Shown: positions 51,534 through 60,449, counted from the stretch's first letter. The stretch is 64,000 bases of DNA from JABDMH01 sp050298535 (GCA_050298535.1 JBNKUI010000087.1:1-64000), one strand, 5' to 3'. Translations and numbers: made by a program. Notes: a model not told the origin generated them from the letters alone.

Positions 51534-53978
51534 ATGAATAATAAGGCTTCTTTGCTTAAGCACGCAAAGTGCTGGTTTAGATCCGAAGGGAGGAAACCCT
51601 TTCCTTTCCAGATATCAACCTGGAAAGCCTATTTAGAGGGTCAGTCAGGACTGGTAAACGCTCCCACCGGTAGTGGCAAGACCTTCTCCATGATGGTTCC
51701 CATTTTACTGGAAGGCCTGATGGATCCTTCGGAGGAAGGTCTCCGTGCTATTTGGATCACGCCCATCCGTGCATTAGCTAAGGAAATCCGAGAAGCCGGA
51801 GAGACAGCCATTCGTGGCCTGGGTCTGGATTGGCACATTGAAATACGGACGGGAGACACCAAAATGGCTGACCGGAAAAAACAACTGGAAAAGGCACCCG
51901 AAATTCTAATTACCACACCGGAGAGCATTCACCTACTATTAGCAACCCGCGGATATCCCTCATACTTTGAAAATCTGCGCTGTGTCGTGGCCGATGAGTG
52001 GCATGAGCTCATGGGCAGTAAACGTGGAGTACAACTGGAGCTGGCCCTCAGCCGGTTTAAGACATTGGCACCTCGACTCAAGATCTGGGGCATCTCAGCG
52101 ACGATCGGCAACATGGATCAGGCAAAAGAAGTACTTTTTGGCAATTGGTTTCGAGAGGAGAGTCGTCCATTGCCTACTATCAAATCTACTGTCAAGAAAT
52201 TAATCGAGATCGAAACCCTCCTTCCGGATGATATCGAGACCTATCCCTGGGCCGGCCATCTTGGGATCCGGATGGTTCAGAAGGTGTTGCCTATCATTAA
52301 TGGTAGCAGATCCACGCTCTTATTTACCAACACCCGCAGTCAGTGTGAGCTTTGGTATCAAAAATTATTGGAGATAGCCCCCGACCTAAGTGGTCTGATC
52401 GCGATGCATCATGGATCTATCAGTCGAGAATTGCGGGATTGGGTAGAAGATGCCTTACATTCGGAAAAAATCAAGGCCGTAGTATGTACATCCAGTCTGG
52501 ACCTTGGTGTTGACTTTCGCCCGGTGGAGGCCATCGTTCAAATTGGTAGTCCAAAAGGTGTGGCACGATTTGTTCAGCGGGCAGGCCGCAGTGGTCATCA
52601 GCCAGGCGCTACCAGTCGGATCTACTTCCTGCCTACCCATGCCATTGAGATTGTGGAAGGTGCTGCCTTGAAGGAAGCCATACGACGAAATATTGTAGAG
52701 GACCGGCTACCTTTCCTTCGCAGTTTTGATGTACTCACGCAGTATCTGGTCACCCTGGCAGTATCAGAGGGCTTTGATGCCGAACAGATCCTGCATGAAG
52801 TACGCAGCACTTTTTGCTATGCAGACATCACAGAAGACGAATGGTCCCGAATCCTGGACTTTACCATATCAGGTGGATCATTAGATGCTTATGACGATTT
52901 TAAGAAATTAGGGCGCGACAAGTACGGCTTATATCGTGTAACGCATCGATCTGTGGCCACGAGACACCGGCTTTCCATGGGTACTATCGTAGGGGATCAT
53001 GCGCTGATGGTGAAATACCTTTCAGGAAGAAATATTGGTAATATCGAAGAGAGCTTTATCAGCAAGCTAAACCCTGGCGATCGCTTCTGGTTTGCCGGAA
53101 AAAGTCTGGAACTGGTACGTGTGAAAGCTAACATTGCCTATGTCCGTAAAACCAGGGCCAAGGATGGTCGGACACCCAGCTGGCAGGGAGGTCGCATGCC
53201 ACTTTCCTCCCAATTGGCGGCCATGATACGATACAAGTTGGACCAGTACAATACCGACCCACGGTCAGATCCTGAAATGGTAGCCCTAAAACCCTTGCTG
53301 GATGTACAGGAAGATCTTTCGATCATCCCGGCTGAAGACGAATTTCTGATAGAGCACTTTAGTGATAAGGAAGGACACCATCTTATCATGTATCCATTCG
53401 AAGGAAGATATGTCCATGAAGGCATGGGTGCTCTTCTCTCCTACCGTCTGGGAAAGACGCGACCTGGTACGTTTTCAATAGCCATGAATGACTATGGATT
53501 TGAGTTGTTGTCGGATCAACCCTTCCACCTGGATGAAATTACAGATCACCAACTCTTTGACACAAAAGACTTGCAGCGGGATATACTGGCCAGTGTGAAC
53601 GCTACCGAAATGGCCAGAAAACGATTTCGGGACATAGCCACCATTGCAGGCATGGTATTTCGTGGATATCCGGGTAAGTATAAAAAGGAACGACACCTGC
53701 AATCTTCAACCGGATTACTATTTGAGGTGTTTCGAGATTATGACCCTAATAACCTACTATTTCTACAGGCATATGATGAAGCGCTGATTTTTCAACTGGA
53801 AGAAGCACGGTTGAGGATGGCTATGCAGCGCATTCAGTCACAAAAGATCAATTTGGTGGCATGTGAAAGACCCACGCCTTTTTCATTTCCTATCATTGTA
53901 GATCGGCTACGCGAGCGACTGACGACCGAGAAAATCATGAAGCGTATTGAACGGATGAAACTTCAACTGGGGGGTTAA
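51534..53978 (+). CDS. Ligase-associated DNA damage response DEXH-box helicase (Lhr-like)
   Basis: A superfamily 2 helicase of the Lhr branch found in the ligase-associated repair set. The start at 51534 (MNNKASLLKHAKCWF) is chosen since the upstream frame would begin inside the divergent gene and before the promoter; this gives 814 residues. Walker A APTGSGKT is at about 43-50, VADEWHELMG at about 152, and SATIGN follows. Motif VI QRAGRSGHQPG is at about 363, and the winged-helix and Lhr-core domains fill the C-terminal half. The stop is followed after 3 bp by pdeM, so the two form an operon. Confidence 0.92.
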   Translation: MNNKASLLKHAKCWFRSEGRKPFPFQISTWKAYLEGQSGLVNAPTGSGKTFSMMVPILLEGLMDPSEEGLRAIWITPIRALAKEIREAGETAIRGLGLDWHIEIRTGDTKMADRKKQLEKAPEILITTPESIHLLLATRGYPSYFENLRCVVADEWHELMGSKRGVQLELALSRFKTLAPRLKIWGISATIGNMDQAKEVLFGNWFREESRPLPTIKSTVKKLIEIETLLPDDIETYPWAGHLGIRMVQKVLPIINGSRSTLLFTNTRSQCELWYQKLLEIAPDLSGLIAMHHGSISRELRDWVEDALHSEKIKAVVCTSSLDLGVDFRPVEAIVQIGSPKGVARFVQRAGRSGHQPGATSRIYFLPTHAIEIVEGAALKEAIRRNIVEDRLPFLRSFDVLTQYLVTLAVSEGFDAEQILHEVRSTFCYADITEDEWSRILDFTISGGSLDAYDDFKKLGRDKYGLYRVTHRSVATRHRLSMGTIVGDHALMVKYLSGRNIGNIEESFISKLNPGDRFWFAGKSLELVRVKANIAYVRKTRAKDGRTPSWQGGRMPLSSQLAAMIRYKLDQYNTDPRSDPEMVALKPLLDVQEDLSIIPAEDEFLIEHFSDKEGHHLIMYPFEGRYVHEGMGALLSYRLGKTRPGTFSIAMNDYGFELLSDQPFHLDEITDHQLFDTKDLQRDILASVNATEMARKRFRDIATIAGMVFRGYPGKYKKERHLQSSTGLLFEVFRDYDPNNLLFLQAYDEALIFQLEEARLRMAMQRIQSQKINLVACERPTPFSFPIIVDRLRERLTTEKIMKRIERMKLQLGG

Positions 53979-53981
53979 AAG

Positions 53982-54662
53982 GTGAAAGAAGATCATTCAG
54001 AACATCAGGCTGGATTGCAGACTCTCACCTTGATTGTGGAGGGGCAGAATTTTGAATTACATCCTCACCGATCCGTGTTCTGGAGGGACCAGAAAATCCT
54101 GATCGTTTCAGATTTGCATCTCGGGAAGATCCATCACTTCAGACGATCAGGTATCTACCTTCCTTCACACGCTGCGATGGATAACTACGAGCGATTATCA
54201 GGACTCCTTTTACAATATGAACCTACGAAGCTTCTGATCCTAGGTGACCTTTTTCACAGCACATTAAATACAGACTGGAAGATTTTTTCAGAGCTGAGGC
54301 ACACTTTTGAAAAGATTGAATTTCACCTGGTGCTGGGAAATCACGACATTATAGATCCTGAGATTTTAACTGACAACGAATTGCACTTGCATGAGGACCT
54401 GACGTTAGATCCCTTTCAATTTTCACATTATCCAGATGAGGTGGCTACCACAGATTACTACAACCTGGCTGGACACATCCATCCCGGTGTCCGCTTGGTG
54501 GGTAACAGCAGACAATCGCTGAAATTGCCTTGCTTTTACTTCGGCTTAAAGAATGGGATATTACCCGCTTTTGGCACTTTCACCGGTATTGCCCTGATCA
54601 AGCCTGAACCGGGCAGTCAGGTGGTTGTCATTTCTGAAGAACAATTGGCAATGGTGCAGTAG
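53982..54662 (+). CDS. pdeM: Ligase-associated DNA damage response endonuclease PdeM
   Basis: A metallophosphoesterase family nuclease that accompanies the Lhr-like helicase, exonuclease and ATP-dependent ligase in many bacteria. The 226-residue protein, with a GTG start, has the metal-binding series SDLHLGK (about 43-49), GDLFHS (about 87), GNHD (about 119) and GHIHPG (about 164-169). The ligase and exonuclease genes of the set are not in this window. Confidence 0.9.
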   Translation: MKEDHSEHQAGLQTLTLIVEGQNFELHPHRSVFWRDQKILIVSDLHLGKIHHFRRSGIYLPSHAAMDNYERLSGLLLQYEPTKLLILGDLFHSTLNTDWKIFSELRHTFEKIEFHLVLGNHDIIDPEILTDNELHLHEDLTLDPFQFSHYPDEVATTDYYNLAGHIHPGVRLVGNSRQSLKLPCFYFGLKNGILPAFGTFTGIALIKPEPGSQVVVISEEQLAMVQ

Positions 54663-54802
54663 AAAATGCAGCGTGCCTGTGCGATTATTTACTGAATTTT
54701 TCGATCCAGTAAGCATAGGATCCGCCCGGAATCGTGAGAATAACATGATGGATTTTAAAAAATTAATGTGCCCTAAATAAAATGGCTATTTTAGCCGCTG
54801 AT

Positions 54803-55411
54803 ATGGCCAACGACTATAAAAACCCGAAGGATGATGCCCTTTTTGAAAGGGAATTATTGCCTCACATTGATGCCCTGACCACCTTCGCCTACCACCTCAC
54901 CTATAATGAGGAGGATGCCAAGGACCTGGTGCAGGAGACATTTATGAAGGCCTATCGTGCACTTGGATCCTATGTTGAGGGAACGAATGCGAAAGCATGG
55001 TTGTTTAAGATCCTGAAGAATGCATACATCAACCAGTATCGGAAGAAAAGTAGACGACCGACGAAGGTTGATTTTGAAGAATTTATTGGGTATCAGGATA
55101 AGGATGATGCCAGCACGGCAGAGTATCAGGATCTCCGTACCGAGATTTTTGAGAACCTGCTGGGTGATGAAGTAACAGTTGCGATCAATGCATTACCGAT
55201 CGATTTTCGGACGGTTATTTTGCTTTGTGACGTGGAAGGCTTCACATACGAGGAGATAGCCAAAATTATTGACATCCCGATAGGAACAGTTCGCTCGAGA
55301 CTTCATCGTGCAAGAAACATGCTCAAGGAGAAGTTGAAGAAATATGCTGAAAGCCTGGGCTTTCAGGATAAACGAAGTCGCAAGAAAGCGGATTCGGATA
55401 ATGAGGAATAA
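54803..55411 (+). CDS. ECF-family RNA polymerase sigma factor
   Basis: A sigma-70 group 4 factor. The ATG at 54803 (MANDYKNPKDDALFERELLPHID) gives 202 residues and a typical N-terminus; 54782 is the alternative. Region 2 has EEDAKDLVQETFMKAYRALGSY (about 36-57) and NAKAWLFKILKNAYINQYRKKSRRP. Region 4 has EGFTYEEIAKIIDIPIGTVRSRLHRARNML (about 149-178). The tail is Lys/Arg-rich. A small anti-sigma-like gene follows 151 bp downstream. This conserved Bacteroidota pair probably responds to envelope or oxidative stress (inference). Confidence 0.93.
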   Translation: MANDYKNPKDDALFERELLPHIDALTTFAYHLTYNEEDAKDLVQETFMKAYRALGSYVEGTNAKAWLFKILKNAYINQYRKKSRRPTKVDFEEFIGYQDKDDASTAEYQDLRTEIFENLLGDEVTVAINALPIDFRTVILLCDVEGFTYEEIAKIIDIPIGTVRSRLHRARNMLKEKLKKYAESLGFQDKRSRKKADSDNEE

Positions 55412-55562
55412 TCTTTTGTCAGGTTTTTTATATTTACTTTTTCAAAACATGGCGAAAGACGATATAACAACCCCAAACTTATTTTGATCGTATGTCTTTT
55501 TTAACGAGAACAGACATGCACGATTAGTCGGTATTATTTTAAACTAAATTAAAACCAGAATA

Positions 55563-55802
55563 ATGCGTGGTCCAAACGATTACCAAGAGTTCAGACAAAA
55601 GGTAGATATGATGCTTGACAATGCACTCAGTAAAGAAGATGAGGCACAGGTACTAAAGAGCGTCGAAGACAATCCCGAGTATGAGCAACTACTACGTAAC
55701 GAGCGGAACTTTCGCAATTTTGTGCGAGGCAAGGTGGTTCGACCCAAAGTAACCCCCGAGTTTATCCAGAGTATCAAAGATAAGGTGCGTATACATCATT
55801 AG
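55563..55802 (+). CDS. Small anti-sigma-factor-like protein without zinc ligands
   Basis: A 79-residue acidic-to-basic helical protein: YQEFRQKVDMMLDNALSKEDEAQVLKSVEDNPEYEQLLRNERNFRNFVRGKV. The arrangement resembles the N-terminal anti-sigma domain of zinc-finger (zf-HC2) factors, but the H-x3-C-x2-C site is absent and there is no membrane segment. It follows the ECF sigma gene in the same direction, so a cytoplasmic partner of the sigma factor is inferred. Confidence 0.7.
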   Translation: MRGPNDYQEFRQKVDMMLDNALSKEDEAQVLKSVEDNPEYEQLLRNERNFRNFVRGKVVRPKVTPEFIQSIKDKVRIHH

Positions 55803-55862
55803 ATACTCTCCCTTTCATAACTCTTTCTGTAGGGCGGCCTGGCACTTTGTGCAGGGTTTGCC

Positions 55863-55870
55863 TACCTTTG
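55863..55870 (+). promoter_or_regulatory. Bacteroidota-type -7 box for prfA
   Basis: TACCTTTG 31 bp upstream of the prfA ATG matches TAnnTTTG. The -33 box is weak. Confidence 0.5.
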
Positions 55871-55901
55871 ATTTCATTTTATTGAACATTGATATTACCG
55901 A

Positions 55902-56969
55902 ATGTTAGCTAAGCTAGCGGAAATAGAATCGCATTTCAAGCGCCTCGAAGAGCAGATGGCAGACCCTGAGATCTTGGCCGACCCTTCGAGATATGCTCGT
56001 ATCAATAAGGAATACAGTGACCTGCAGGATATTGTAAAGGCATATCACGAGTACCGGGACCTCTGTGCCAATATCGATACTGCGAAGGAGATGCTCAATG
56101 ATCAGGATCCCGACATGAAAGAAATGGCCCAGGAGGAGTTGAATGATCTCCATCCGAAAAAAGAAGAGCTTGAAGAACGAATCAAGGTACTACTAATCCC
56201 AAAAGATCCCGAAGATGCCAAAGACGTAATCGTCGAGATCAGGTCTGGGACAGGAGGCGATGAGGCTGCGATTTTTGCCGGGGACTTACACAGGATGTAC
56301 ACAAAGTATTTTGAGAAGCAGGGATGGAAGGAAGAAGTACTGCAGGTAAATGAAGGTACTGTCGGAGGCTACAGTAAGATTGTAGTGGAGATTTCGGGGG
56401 CTGATGTGTACGGCAAACTCAAATTTGAGTCTGGTGCTCATCGCGTGCAGCGTGTGCCCAAAACTGAATCACAAGGACGTGTACACACTTCTGCCGCCAC
56501 CGTAGTAGTAATGCCAAAGTTGGAGATGGAAGATGTGGATATCAAAAAGTCCGATCTGAAAATTGATACTTTCCGATCGAGCGGTGCCGGTGGTCAGCAC
56601 GTGAATAAAACCGAATCCGGGGTGCGATTTACGCACTTACCGACAGGTATAGTAGCCGAAAGTACTGATGGCCGATCACAAATCAAAAACCGGGAAATCG
56701 CCATTCAGCGATTGTACCAAAAGATATATGACTCCCAACGAACTGCCTATGAAAATGAGCAAGCGGCAAAGCGCCGATCGTTGGTCGGTAGTGGAGACCG
56801 GTCAGATAAAATCCGTACATACAATTACCCACAAAATCGGGTCACTGATCATCGTATCAACCTGACCCTCTATAGTCTGGATAAGGTTATGGAAGGAGAT
56901 CTTGATCAAATATTCGAGGCGCTGCAGGTAGCTGAGAATGCCGAGAAGATGAAAGGAGAAACGGTCTGA
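55902..56969 (+). CDS. prfA: Peptide chain release factor 1
   Basis: Terminates translation at UAA and UAG. The 355-residue protein has the GGQ loop RSSGAGGQHVNKTESGVR (about 225-242), which triggers peptidyl-tRNA hydrolysis, the GGDEAAIFAGDL segment (about 114) and a PxT-type codon-recognition region in domain 2 (RVPKTESQGRVHTSA, about 187-201). Length and domains are standard for RF1. Confidence 0.96.
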   Translation: MLAKLAEIESHFKRLEEQMADPEILADPSRYARINKEYSDLQDIVKAYHEYRDLCANIDTAKEMLNDQDPDMKEMAQEELNDLHPKKEELEERIKVLLIPKDPEDAKDVIVEIRSGTGGDEAAIFAGDLHRMYTKYFEKQGWKEEVLQVNEGTVGGYSKIVVEISGADVYGKLKFESGAHRVQRVPKTESQGRVHTSAATVVVMPKLEMEDVDIKKSDLKIDTFRSSGAGGQHVNKTESGVRFTHLPTGIVAESTDGRSQIKNREIAIQRLYQKIYDSQRTAYENEQAAKRRSLVGSGDRSDKIRTYNYPQNRVTDHRINLTLYSLDKVMEGDLDQIFEALQVAENAEKMKGETV

Positions 56970-57006
56970 TCAGTTGGCAGGCTGGCAGTGGGCAGTACTC
57001 AGTTTT

Positions 57007-57210
57007 TCAGTCTTGCAACAGCACGGTATCACTGGACTGAGGTACCATTCCTGTATTCCAGTTATCAGAATTACTCGAGTGTAATCTATCGCCATCATTA
57101 TCCCATGTGATGGTAGGAGTTTGTGCAATGGCTTTTACAGTGATACAAAGCACATTGACTAAAAGAAAGTGAAAGGATAAAATATGTACGAAAAGTACAT
57201 AGCAATACAC
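57007..57210 (-). pseudogene. Remnant of a secreted protein (5' fragment)
   Basis: A 67-residue frame begins with a basic-free but strongly hydrophobic signal-like segment (about 4-29, ending IAQ). It then has TITWDNDGDRLHSSNSDNWNTGMVPQSSDTVLLQD, which looks like the first strand repeat of large secreted adhesins (W-x-x-x-x-N-W-x-x-G-x-V-P-x-x-x-D-x-V). It stops after this one unit, close to the 3' end of prfA, so it is probably the truncated start of a formerly long surface protein. It may not be expressed. Confidence 0.4.
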
Positions 57211-57343
57211 CCGATCGGGTGAAATTACTATCTTTTCCGAGGAAGCTAATTTTAAAAATAACTGAGACGAGGTGGCCAGAAAAAAGCTTCTTTCGATCGC
57301 CTCATTCTAGTGCCCGACAACATCCCAACAATTTGCAGCTGTA

Positions 57344-58579
57344 TTAAAGGCCCATCAAAAGTTTGACGGGATCTTCCAGAAGTTCCTTTACTTTCACCAG
57401 GAAAGTCACGGACGAGCTACCATCAATCACACGGTGATCATATGAGAGGGCTACATACATCATGGGTCGGATTTGTACCTCACCATTCACGGCTACAGGT
57501 CTTTGTTGAATCGTATGCATTCCAAGTATAGCAGATTGTGGCTCATTGAGGATGGGAGTGCTCAGTAAAGAACCAAATACTCCACCATTGGTGATGGTAA
57601 ATGTACCTCCCCGCATTTCATCCAATGTCAGTTTTCCATTGCGTGCTTTATCTGCCAGCTCCTTTATTTTCAGCTCCACTTCGTGAAAATCGAGTGACTC
57701 TACATTTTTGACGGGAGGCACCACGAGACCTGTTGGTGTTGATATGGCAATACTGATGTCCACATAATCATGATAAATCAAACTATCACCATCTAAATGT
57801 GCATTGACCTGGGGCATTTCGAGGAGCACTTGCGCACAAGCCTTGGCAAAGAGCGACATGAATCCCAACTTGATGCCATGCTTCTCGACAAATTTTTCCT
57901 GATACGTTTTTCTCAGCTTCATGATCCCGCTCATATCCACTTCATTAAAAGTGGTGAGCATGGCTGTATTGTTTTTAGCTGAAACCAGTCGGGAAGCGAT
58001 AGTACGGCGCATTCTGGACATCTTTTCCGTCCGTTCTTCCCTGCTAAATGCAACAGATGTTGATGGTGCCGAAGTTGTAGCTGCTTCCTCCTTTGCGGGC
58101 TCTTCGGCCTTTTGAGCGGCAGCCTTCTCGGCATCCGCTTTGGTAATACGACCTTCTTTACCACTGCCCTGCACATCGGAAGATGATACACCACCCTCCT
58201 TCAATATCTTAGATGCCGCAGGAGAAGGATGTCCTGTAGCATAGCTTTCCCTTACCTCTTCCACTTCTTTGGGAGCAGCTTCTTTCTTGGCGGGTATTTC
58301 TTCTTTTGCTGCCGGACTATCTGAACCCGCAGGAGCTTCCACGCTTGTATCTATTGTAGCCACCAGTGCTCCTATTTCCAAATCATCTCCCTCGGCAGCA
58401 ACCCAGGTAAGCTTACCTGCTGCCTCTGCGGGAAATTCCAATGTAGCCTTATCAGACTCAAACTCACAGATGGGCTCATCCAGTTGTACATACGAGCCAT
58501 CACTTTTTAGCCATTCCGATAAGGTCACTTCCGTAATGGATTCACCAATCGTGGGGACCTTCATTTCTACAATACTCAT
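57344..58579 (-). CDS. sucB: 2-oxoglutarate dehydrogenase E2 (dihydrolipoyl succinyltransferase)
   Basis: Core subunit of the 2-oxoglutarate dehydrogenase complex of the TCA cycle. The 411-residue protein has a lipoyl domain (about 1-80) with ESDKATLEF, where Lys44 carries lipoate, then an Ala/Pro/Glu-rich linker. The E3-binding domain (about 115-150, SPAASKILKEGGV) and the catalytic domain follow, with SYDHRVIDGSSSVTFL (about 381-396) holding the active-site His and Asp. MKVPTIGESITEV at the N-terminus favours the succinyl over the acetyl form. No E1 gene is adjacent. Confidence 0.93.
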   Translation of the reverse strand: MSIVEMKVPTIGESITEVTLSEWLKSDGSYVQLDEPICEFESDKATLEFPAEAAGKLTWVAAEGDDLEIGALVATIDTSVEAPAGSDSPAAKEEIPAKKEAAPKEVEEVRESYATGHPSPAASKILKEGGVSSSDVQGSGKEGRITKADAEKAAAQKAEEPAKEEAATTSAPSTSVAFSREERTEKMSRMRRTIASRLVSAKNNTAMLTTFNEVDMSGIMKLRKTYQEKFVEKHGIKLGFMSLFAKACAQVLLEMPQVNAHLDGDSLIYHDYVDISIAISTPTGLVVPPVKNVESLDFHEVELKIKELADKARNGKLTLDEMRGGTFTITNGGVFGSLLSTPILNEPQSAILGMHTIQQRPVAVNGEVQIRPMMYVALSYDHRVIDGSSSVTFLVKVKELLEDPVKLLMGL

Positions 58580-58610
58580 CCTTACTTTATTTTCATCGAT
58601 GTTGGATGAG

Positions 58611-58639
58611 TAAAGGTAGAAATAATCTTATTGAGCAAA
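58611..58639 (-). promoter_or_regulatory. Promoter of sucB
   Basis: On the minus strand TTTG (58639-58636) and TACCTTTA (58618-58611) are separated by 17 bp, close to the Bacteroidota -33/-7 arrangement. The start codon is 32 bp downstream of the -7 box. Confidence 0.55.
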
Positions 58640-58674
58640 TGTGCTCATTAGGACCATTGCAGAAGATTTTTGTG

Positions 58675-58713
58675 AAAAAAAGTGCTGATTCTGCTCTCCG
58701 GCAAAACCAGCAC
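58675..58713 (-). terminator. Intrinsic terminator upstream of sucB
   Basis: On the minus strand GTGCTG (58713-58708) pairs with CAGCAC (58687-58682), followed by seven T. It is preceded by the motif CGGACTTGAGTGTTTA, which also precedes the terminators near 60.2 kb. It ends a transcript arriving from the gene-poor region to its right. Confidence 0.65.
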
Positions 58714-59042
58714 GTAAACACTCAAGTCCGCAGCTCTTACTAAATCCCAGTCAAATTCCAGTCAGCTTTGGGGTGCCGGAATAAATTCCATATCGCTCCT
58801 CTTAAGAACTACTGAACAACAATAAGCAGCTCTCACCTGATACATAGCTATTTCAGGTAAGTTAGGCACCACTTACGCCACTATTACTAAACCGCACCAT
58901 TCAATGATTAACAATAGTACATTCTATTTGAGAACATACTATATTGATGATTATCAGTACATTATGCCATCGACATATCAAATATATAGCATTTAAGGGT
59001 AAAGAAAAAGGACACTTTTACAGATTTCGGAACCACTAGATT

Positions 59043-59117
59043 GTGTGTGGGTGTGGGTGTGGTATCCTTCGCTGAAGCTACGGATACTGGTAGTGTGAGT
59101 GTGTGGGTGTGGGTGTG
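59043..59117 (+). repeat. GTGTGG hexamer microsatellite, two arrays
   Basis: Three GTGTGG units before the hairpin at 59062, and about three to four after it, each array running directly into a GTATCC hairpin arm. The array plus hairpin therefore forms a duplicated ~55-bp unit. Confidence 0.75.
59062..59087 (+). repeat. Covarying-arm hairpin
   Basis: GTATCC (59062-59067) and GGATAC (59082-59087) pair perfectly around TTCGCTGAAGCTAC. Confidence 0.65.
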
Positions 59118-59143
59118 GTATCCTTTGCAAAAGTTACGGATAG
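59118..59143 (+). repeat. Covarying-arm hairpin
   Basis: GTATCC (59118-59123) and GGATAG (59138-59143), five of six positions paired, around TTTGCAAAAGTTAC. Confidence 0.6.
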
Positions 59144-59446
59144 TTGTGGCGAGAGTATGGGTTTGGGTGTGGTCAGAAGTTAGAGCCCAAAATTCGGCTG
59201 TCTTCGCTTTCTTAAAACTGAATAGGATCTCCGGGAATCTGCGCTTTCTAAATATAGATCCCTTTGTTTGGTGTTCTACTCAATACCATGCCTTCGCCAA
59301 AAAACAACGTTTTGGAAGAAGAGCATCTATTCATTCCTACAGTTCTAAATCCGGTCAACCTTATTTAGGCATGGACAGCCGGGGACCTGGCACCCGGAAC
59401 CTGGAACCTATGAAAACGGAGCTGTGCAAGTTATAAAGGAGTTAAA

Positions 59447-59480
59447 ACCGAAAAGGCCCACGGATCTTTATCCGCAGGCC
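59447..59480 (-). terminator. Intrinsic terminator
   Basis: On the minus strand GGCC-tg-CGGAT (59480-59470) pairs with ATCCG-tg-GGCC (59465-59455) around AAAG, followed by TTTTCGGTTTT. It lies about 55 bp after the stop of a 61-residue frame (59537-59722). Confidence 0.6.
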
Positions 59481-60156
59481 AATTCCTATAAAAAAGTTAT
59501 AAAAGTACATACCTATAGGGCAAAAAGGGTACCACACTACGACACCAGTGTATCTGTAGATAGAAGTACGCTGCCCGCATTGTTTCCATTTGGCTTTAGA
59601 AGAATGTCCCTACTCAATCTTCTAATTGATACCTCTAATCTATCTGTATATTCTGCCTCCTCAAAGGACAATATGCATGCATTTGTACTGGTCACTTTCT
59701 CAAAAAGACAACTATATATCATACATTATTACCTGTTTATCAGCATTTTAAACTATCTCAATTACGCACCATATACGGAGTCTTCTGGTATCCACTAACC
59801 CATCTCACATGTTAATAATTGCATATTTAATTTGCTAAAAAGATAAAAAGTAAGACTGGTGGGTAAAAAACATAAACTATGCTCTTATTAAGTATGCTTT
59901 AAAGTGTGATGACTTAAGCTGGGAAAGCCAGATCTTTGAATAATATATTATGAATTTAACAGTGTTGTAAATCAACCTTCAGTGAAAAAAATAAGCGCAT
60001 TATATGACAACAACTAACTGTGTACAGGATGACACCCACTAATATTAAATGCGATTTTAATATATATAGAATAGATAATAAAAATCAGAATATAAGTTTA
60101 TATGAAGAGTGTACGTAAATTGTAAGAGCCTGTTGTTCTGCATGTTATAAAACAAA
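59481..60156. other. AT-rich gene-poor stretch
   Basis: No supportable gene on either strand. A minus-strand 61-residue frame (59537-59722) is followed by the terminator at 59447-59480 but has no recognised family, so it is listed only as a possibility. The rest is AT-rich sequence without visible structure. Confidence 0.5.
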
Positions 60157-60191
60157 AATCACCCCAACCTAGAATAGTGAAGGGGTGATTT
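60156..60191 (-). terminator. Intrinsic terminator (tandem copy)
   Basis: AAATCACCCC (60191-60182 on the minus strand) pairs with GGGGTGATTT (60165-60156), followed by TTGTTTT. It is preceded by CGGTTTTGAGTGTG, a variant of the motif found before the terminators at 58675 and 60217. Confidence 0.65.
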
Positions 60192-60216
60192 AAACACACT
60201 CAAAACCGTCTTTTTA

Positions 60217-60249
60217 GGAAAAAAGAGCCCGCAGTGGAGAACTGCGAGC
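60217..60249 (-). terminator. Intrinsic terminator
   Basis: GCTCGCAGT (60249-60241) pairs with ACTGCGGGC (60235-60227) around TCTCC, followed by TCTTTTTT. The motif CGGATTTGAGTGTTTA lies immediately upstream. Confidence 0.7.
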
Positions 60250-60299
60250 ACTTATTAAACACTCAAATCCGTAGTATATAGAAAAGTTAAACTCGCTTT

Positions 60300-60449
60300 T
60301 TAAAAACCATCCATAGTTTGCTCAACTGTCAAATAAACATTTGAATGATTTACTTCTTTTGTTGACTTTTCAAACTCAACAGTACTCTGTGATTGTTCGA
60401 TATTTATCGAACTTAATGACATTAAAATTGATAATAATACGTACAACAT
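60300..60449 (-). CDS. Possible small secreted peptide
   Basis: A 49-residue frame starting MLYVLLSILMSLSSINIEQ and ending TVEQTMDGF. The first ~15 residues are hydrophobic and could be a signal peptide or membrane anchor; the rest is polar with many Ser, Thr and Glu. A terminator follows 50 bp after the stop, in the same direction. There is no family match from memory, and the coding signal is weak because of the length. Confidence 0.35.
   Translation of the reverse strand: MLYVLLSILMSLSSINIEQSQSTVEFEKSTKEVNHSNVYLTVEQTMDGF

Larger units (their letters stand above)
58714..59454. other. Gene-poor region with GTGTGG repeats
   Basis: No convincing gene. It contains GTGTGG hexamer arrays (59043-59062 and about 59097-59118), two hairpins of the covarying-arm family (59062 and 59118) and a degenerate GGAACCT/GGCACCC heptad stretch (about 59379-59411). 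The 131-residue frame beginning at 59041 is a by-product of the repeats. Confidence 0.6.

Noticed and set aside
59041..59436. 131-residue reading frame
   Set aside because: It starts with TTG inside GTGTGG repeats and reads through two hairpins and a heptad stretch; its Cys/Val/Gly/Trp runs are a repeat by-product.
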